Notes under the pieces: generated by a model
Told to the model about the DNA's origin: nothing
The model's database searches: none
What the model saw: the letters and a program-made list of their open reading frames with translations, nothing else
Program-made: the position numbers and the translations under genes
NCBI GenBank assembly: GCA_945878355.1
Contig: CAMCTC010000097.1
Coordinates: 1 to 17,187 of the forward strand
DNA from: Bordetella parapertussis
GTDB taxonomy: Bacteria > Pseudomonadota > Gammaproteobacteria > Burkholderiales > Burkholderiaceae_C
Direction of reading: 5' to 3'
Length of the DNA: 17,187 bases
Shown: positions 15,501-17,187 of the stretch, one piece after another
Layout of the letters: the number at the start of each line of letters is the position of its first letter
Position numbering within the stretch: position 1 is the first letter of the stretch

Positions 15501-16271
15501 ATGACCTTGCTCTACATCGTGCTGTCCACGTTGGCAGGCGGCTTGCTATCGGTGCTGATCGCTGCGTCGCTGACCCTGGCGTTGCTGGGCCGATTGGTGC
15601 GCCACTTGGTCAGCCTGTCGGTGGGCGTGCTGCTGGGCACGGCCTTGCTGCTGGTGCTGCCCGAAGCTTTTGAGAGCAAGGTCGACCCGCACCGCCTTTT
15701 CATGACCTTGCTCGGCGGTCTGCTGTTCTTTTTCTTGCTGGAAAAAGCCGAGCTCTATCGCCACGGCCACCACCACGAGGGCGACGGGCATGAGCACCAC
15801 CATCATTTCGACACCGACCAGGCTGGTCGCGGCGGCTGGAGCGTGCTCGTGGGCGACAGCATCCACAACTTTTGCGACGGCATCATCATCGCGGCGGCAT
15901 TTCTGGCCGACACCCAGCTCGGCTTGTTCACCTCGCTGGCGATCATCGCGCACGAAATCCCGCAGGAGGTGGGCGACTACATCGTGCTGCTCAACGCGGG
16001 TTTCAGTCGCGCCAAGGCCTTGCTTTACAACGCCTTGTCAGGCCTGGCCTCGGTGGTGGGCGGTGTGCTGGGCTATTTTGTCGTGGGTCCCTGGGAAGGG
16101 CTGTTCCCGTACCTGCTGGTGGCTGCGTCCAGCAGCTTTGTCTATGTTGCTGTGGCCGACTTGCTGCCGCAGTTGCAACGCCGCCTGCCATTGAGCGCCA
16201 CTGCAGCCCAGCTCGGCTGGATCGTCGCAGGTCTGGGTCTGGTGATGGGCGTCAAGGGTTTCGCCCACTGA
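15501..16271 (+). CDS. ZIP-family divalent metal transporter
   Basis: 256-residue inner-membrane protein of the ZIP family (zinc, iron or manganese uptake, or efflux in some members). About seven or eight spans are visible, e.g. 4-28, 37-55, 67-81, 118-136, 140-165 and 175-195. A histidine-rich cytoplasmic-type loop, RHGHHHEGDGHEHHHHF at 87-103, sits between spans three and four as in ZIP proteins. The binuclear metal site is intact: HNFCDG (H122, N123, D126) in span four and HEIPQEVGDY (H151, E152, E156) in span five. Metal specificity cannot be read from the sequence. It follows the hydrolase gene by 67 bases with hairpins in between, and converges on usp. Confidence 0.9.
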   Translation: MTLLYIVLSTLAGGLLSVLIAASLTLALLGRLVRHLVSLSVGVLLGTALLLVLPEAFESKVDPHRLFMTLLGGLLFFFLLEKAELYRHGHHHEGDGHEHHHHFDTDQAGRGGWSVLVGDSIHNFCDGIIIAAAFLADTQLGLFTSLAIIAHEIPQEVGDYIVLLNAGFSRAKALLYNALSGLASVVGGVLGYFVVGPWEGLFPYLLVAASSSFVYVAVADLLPQLQRRLPLSATAAQLGWIVAGLGLVMGVKGFAH

Positions 16272-16275
16272 CCAT

Positions 16276-16295
16276 CTTGGGGCGGAGACCCCGAG
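16276..16295. terminator. Hairpin between converging ZIP and usp genes
   Basis: CTTGGGG at 16276-16282 pairs with CCCCGAG at 16289-16295 (seven pairs, one G-T) around a six-base loop. It lies in the 31-base gap between two convergent genes, so a shared bidirectional terminator is likely, although no T-run follows it on either strand. Confidence 0.45.
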
Positions 16296-16302
16296 GCTCA
16301 AC

Positions 16303-16737
16303 TCATTTGACGACCAATACCGGCAGTGGGCTGTGGGTCAGGACTCGACTGGTTTCGCTGCCTATCAGCAGCGCCGCCATGCCGCGTCGGCCATGTGATG
16401 CCATCACCACAAGGTCGCAACTCTTTCGTTTGGCCATGTCCAGGATCGCCTCCCAAGGGTGCAATGCCTCGACCGTGGCGCCGTCGCAGGCTACCCCTGC
16501 CGCTGCCGCAGCATCCAACACGGTCTTGACCCGGCTGGCGGCGATACGTTCCTGCGCGTCATAGAACTCTTGCGGCGGCACGGGCTGCATTTCGGAGATC
16601 GCGCTGTAGGGAAAGGGCTCTTTGACGCTCAAGGTGACGATTGCAGCGCCCGATAGCTTGGCCAGCGCAATGGCGGTGCTGACCGCCTTGGCCGTGATGT
16701 CTGAACCGTCGGTGGGAACGAGAATGCGTTGGTACAT
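16303..16737 (-). CDS. Universal stress protein, UspA family
   Basis: 144-residue single-domain Usp. The start YQRILVPTDGSD places D10 at the end of strand one as in ATP-binding Usps. The nucleotide loop near the C-terminus, ASHGRRGMAALLIGS at 113-127, fits G-2x-G-9x-G-S with the first glycine replaced by A113, a common variant, and is followed by the strand PLPVLVVK. ATP binding is therefore likely, and the protein is probably cytoplasmic and induced under stress or oxygen limitation. The ATG at 16737 has GGAG six bases upstream. Monocistronic: it converges on the ZIP gene and its upstream region carries an FNR-like box. Which of the many Usp paralogues it represents cannot be told. Confidence 0.93.
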   Translation of the reverse strand: MYQRILVPTDGSDITAKAVSTAIALAKLSGAAIVTLSVKEPFPYSAISEMQPVPPQEFYDAQERIAASRVKTVLDAAAAAGVACDGATVEALHPWEAILDMAKRKSCDLVVMASHGRRGMAALLIGSETSRVLTHSPLPVLVVK

Positions 16738-16743
16738 GGTGGG

Positions 16744-16747
16744 CTCC
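16744..16747 (-). promoter_or_regulatory. Ribosome binding site of usp
   Basis: GGAG on the minus strand with a six-base spacer to the ATG at 16737; well placed and supports that start. Confidence 0.55.
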
Positions 16748-16812
16748 GTTGCGGTGGGCCGGCCATCCAGCCCGCTTGATCAACAGTGTCTGTGGCGCTT
16801 GAGCCCTGCAAC

Positions 16813-16826
16813 TTGAGATGTGTCAA
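16813..16826 (-). promoter_or_regulatory. FNR/Anr-like operator upstream of usp
   Basis: TTGACACATCTCAA on the minus strand is TTGA-N6-TCAA, the core of the FNR/CRP-superfamily consensus TTGAT-N4-ATCAA. The centre is about 82 bases before the usp start codon. If the box sits at -41.5 (class II), transcription would start near 16778, about 40 bases upstream of the ATG, with a weak -10 (GACACT, 16785-16790). A second palindrome, TTGATCAA at 16776-16783, lies around that start. The rest of 16827-16972 shows no gene; GCGGCGCCCG occurs twice there, at 16828-16837 and 16882-16891. Confidence 0.5.
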
Positions 16827-16972
16827 GGCGGCGCCCGCTGCGCTAGGTGCGTGCCGAGTGCTTTGGCTCGCGCAGCGATGAGCGGCGCCCGTCACCCAGG
16901 GTTGGGCCCCAATGGCGGCGCATTGTTTGTGGGCCTGAAGCCTTGGACTCGACAGATGGTCTAGCGTAGCGC

Positions 16973-17002
16973 TTGCTTTGGCGGCAAATCACGTGCTATA
17001 CT
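16973..17002 (+). promoter_or_regulatory. Promoter of tRNA-Asp
   Basis: TTGCTT (16973-16978) and TATACT (16997-17002) are separated by 18 bases, and TGC directly before the -10 makes it an extended -10. Transcription would start near 17009, six bases before the mature tRNA. Confidence 0.6.
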
Positions 17003-17014
17003 GCTAGCTGTCGC

Positions 17015-17091
17015 GGAGTGGTAGTTCAGTTGGTTAGAATACCGGCCTGTCACGCCGGGGGTCGCGGGTTCGAGTCCCGTCCGCTCCGCCA
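17015..17091 (+). tRNA. tRNA-Asp (anticodon GTC)
   Basis: 77-base tRNA with encoded CCA. The acceptor stem GGAGTGG pairs with CCGCTCC (one G-T), the discriminator base is G, and CCA is at 17089-17091. The anticodon stem CCGGC/GCCGG (17042-17046, 17054-17058) closes the loop CTGTCAC with GTC at 17049-17051. The T-arm contains GGTTCGAGTCC. The sequence closely follows E. coli tRNA-Asp. It has its own promoter and terminator, so it is probably monocistronic. Confidence 0.97.
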
Positions 17092-17107
17092 ACTAGGTTT
17101 ACAAATC

Positions 17108-17128
17108 AAGCGCTTAGGCGCTTTTTTT
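17108..17128 (+). terminator. Intrinsic terminator after tRNA-Asp
   Basis: AAGCGC (17108-17113) pairs with GCGCTT (17118-17123) around a four-base loop and runs into seven consecutive T (17122-17128). This is the only textbook rho-independent terminator in the window. Confidence 0.85.
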
Positions 17129-17134
17129 GTTTCA

Positions 17135-17154
17135 ACTATCAAATTGACTATCAA
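17135..17154 (+). repeat. Short direct repeat in AT-rich tail
   Basis: ACTATCAA occurs at 17135-17142 and 17147-17154, one repeat every 12 bases. It lies in a 74-base stretch (17092-17165) of about 35% GC, far below the rest of the window. It may be chance in AT-rich DNA or part of a binding site array. Confidence 0.4.
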
Positions 17155-17165
17155 GTCAGATTGAC

Positions 17166-17180
17166 CTCGCCAGCGGCGAG
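17166..17180. other. Perfect hairpin at the window edge
   Basis: CTCGCC pairs with GGCGAG around an AGC loop. The feature it belongs to lies beyond the window. Confidence 0.4.
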
Positions 17181-17187
17181 CGTTCGA

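Noticed and set aside
1..17187. Search for CRISPR arrays, insertion sequences, toxin-antitoxin pairs, prophage or defence genes
   Set aside because: No regularly spaced repeats, transposase motifs, terminal inverted repeats or defence-type domains were seen; nearly all coding DNA is assigned to core families.

Overview
The window looks like ordinary core chromosome of a high-GC betaproteobacterium, most likely Burkholderiales near Comamonadaceae or the Leptothrix/Rubrivivax/Ideonella group. Three things point there: uniformly GC-rich coding DNA, a BPSS1780-type membrane protein beside a pseudomonad-style (APH-fold) homoserine kinase and polA, and a ppk1/sixA/ppx cluster with Ppx on the facing strand. 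The assignment rests on gene content and recognised protein families, not on a database search. Coding density is high and no gap exceeds 300 bases.

Layout. (1) 22-821, plus strand: a zinc-ribbon Nudix hydrolase and a TusA-type sulfur carrier. They converge on galU. (2) 895-7357, minus strand, read right to left: a small lipoprotein with a DUF2782-like tail, thrB, a BPSS1780-family membrane protein, a 69-residue lipoprotein overlapping it by four bases, then valS and galU. The first four are tightly packed and look like one operon; valS and galU follow after larger gaps (196 and 168 bases). (3) 7424-12925, plus strand: polA, ppk1 and a SixA-type phosphatase. polA is divergent from the lipoprotein/thrB operon over only 66 bases. 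(4) 12946-14466, minus: ppx, tail to tail with sixA. (5) 14561-16271, plus: a Tat-signal dienelactone hydrolase (only a TTG start is available) and a ZIP-family metal transporter, separated by two hairpins. (6) 16303-16737, minus: a UspA-type stress protein with an FNR-like box upstream. (7) 17015-17091, plus: tRNA-Asp(GTC) with its own promoter and a clear intrinsic terminator, followed by an abruptly AT-rich tail that runs off the window.

Functionally the window mixes housekeeping (valS, polA, tRNA-Asp, thrB, galU) with polyphosphate turnover: Ppk1 makes polyP, Ppx removes it, and a histidine-phosphate phosphatase lies between them. I found no defence system, CRISPR array, insertion sequence, prophage or biosynthetic island, and no convincing evidence for a wholly new system. 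The best leads are regulatory or small: the FNR-like box before usp, the double hairpin just ahead of the ZIP ribosome site, the coupled 69-residue lipoprotein, the CCTCC run ahead of galU, and the composition change after tRNA-Asp.
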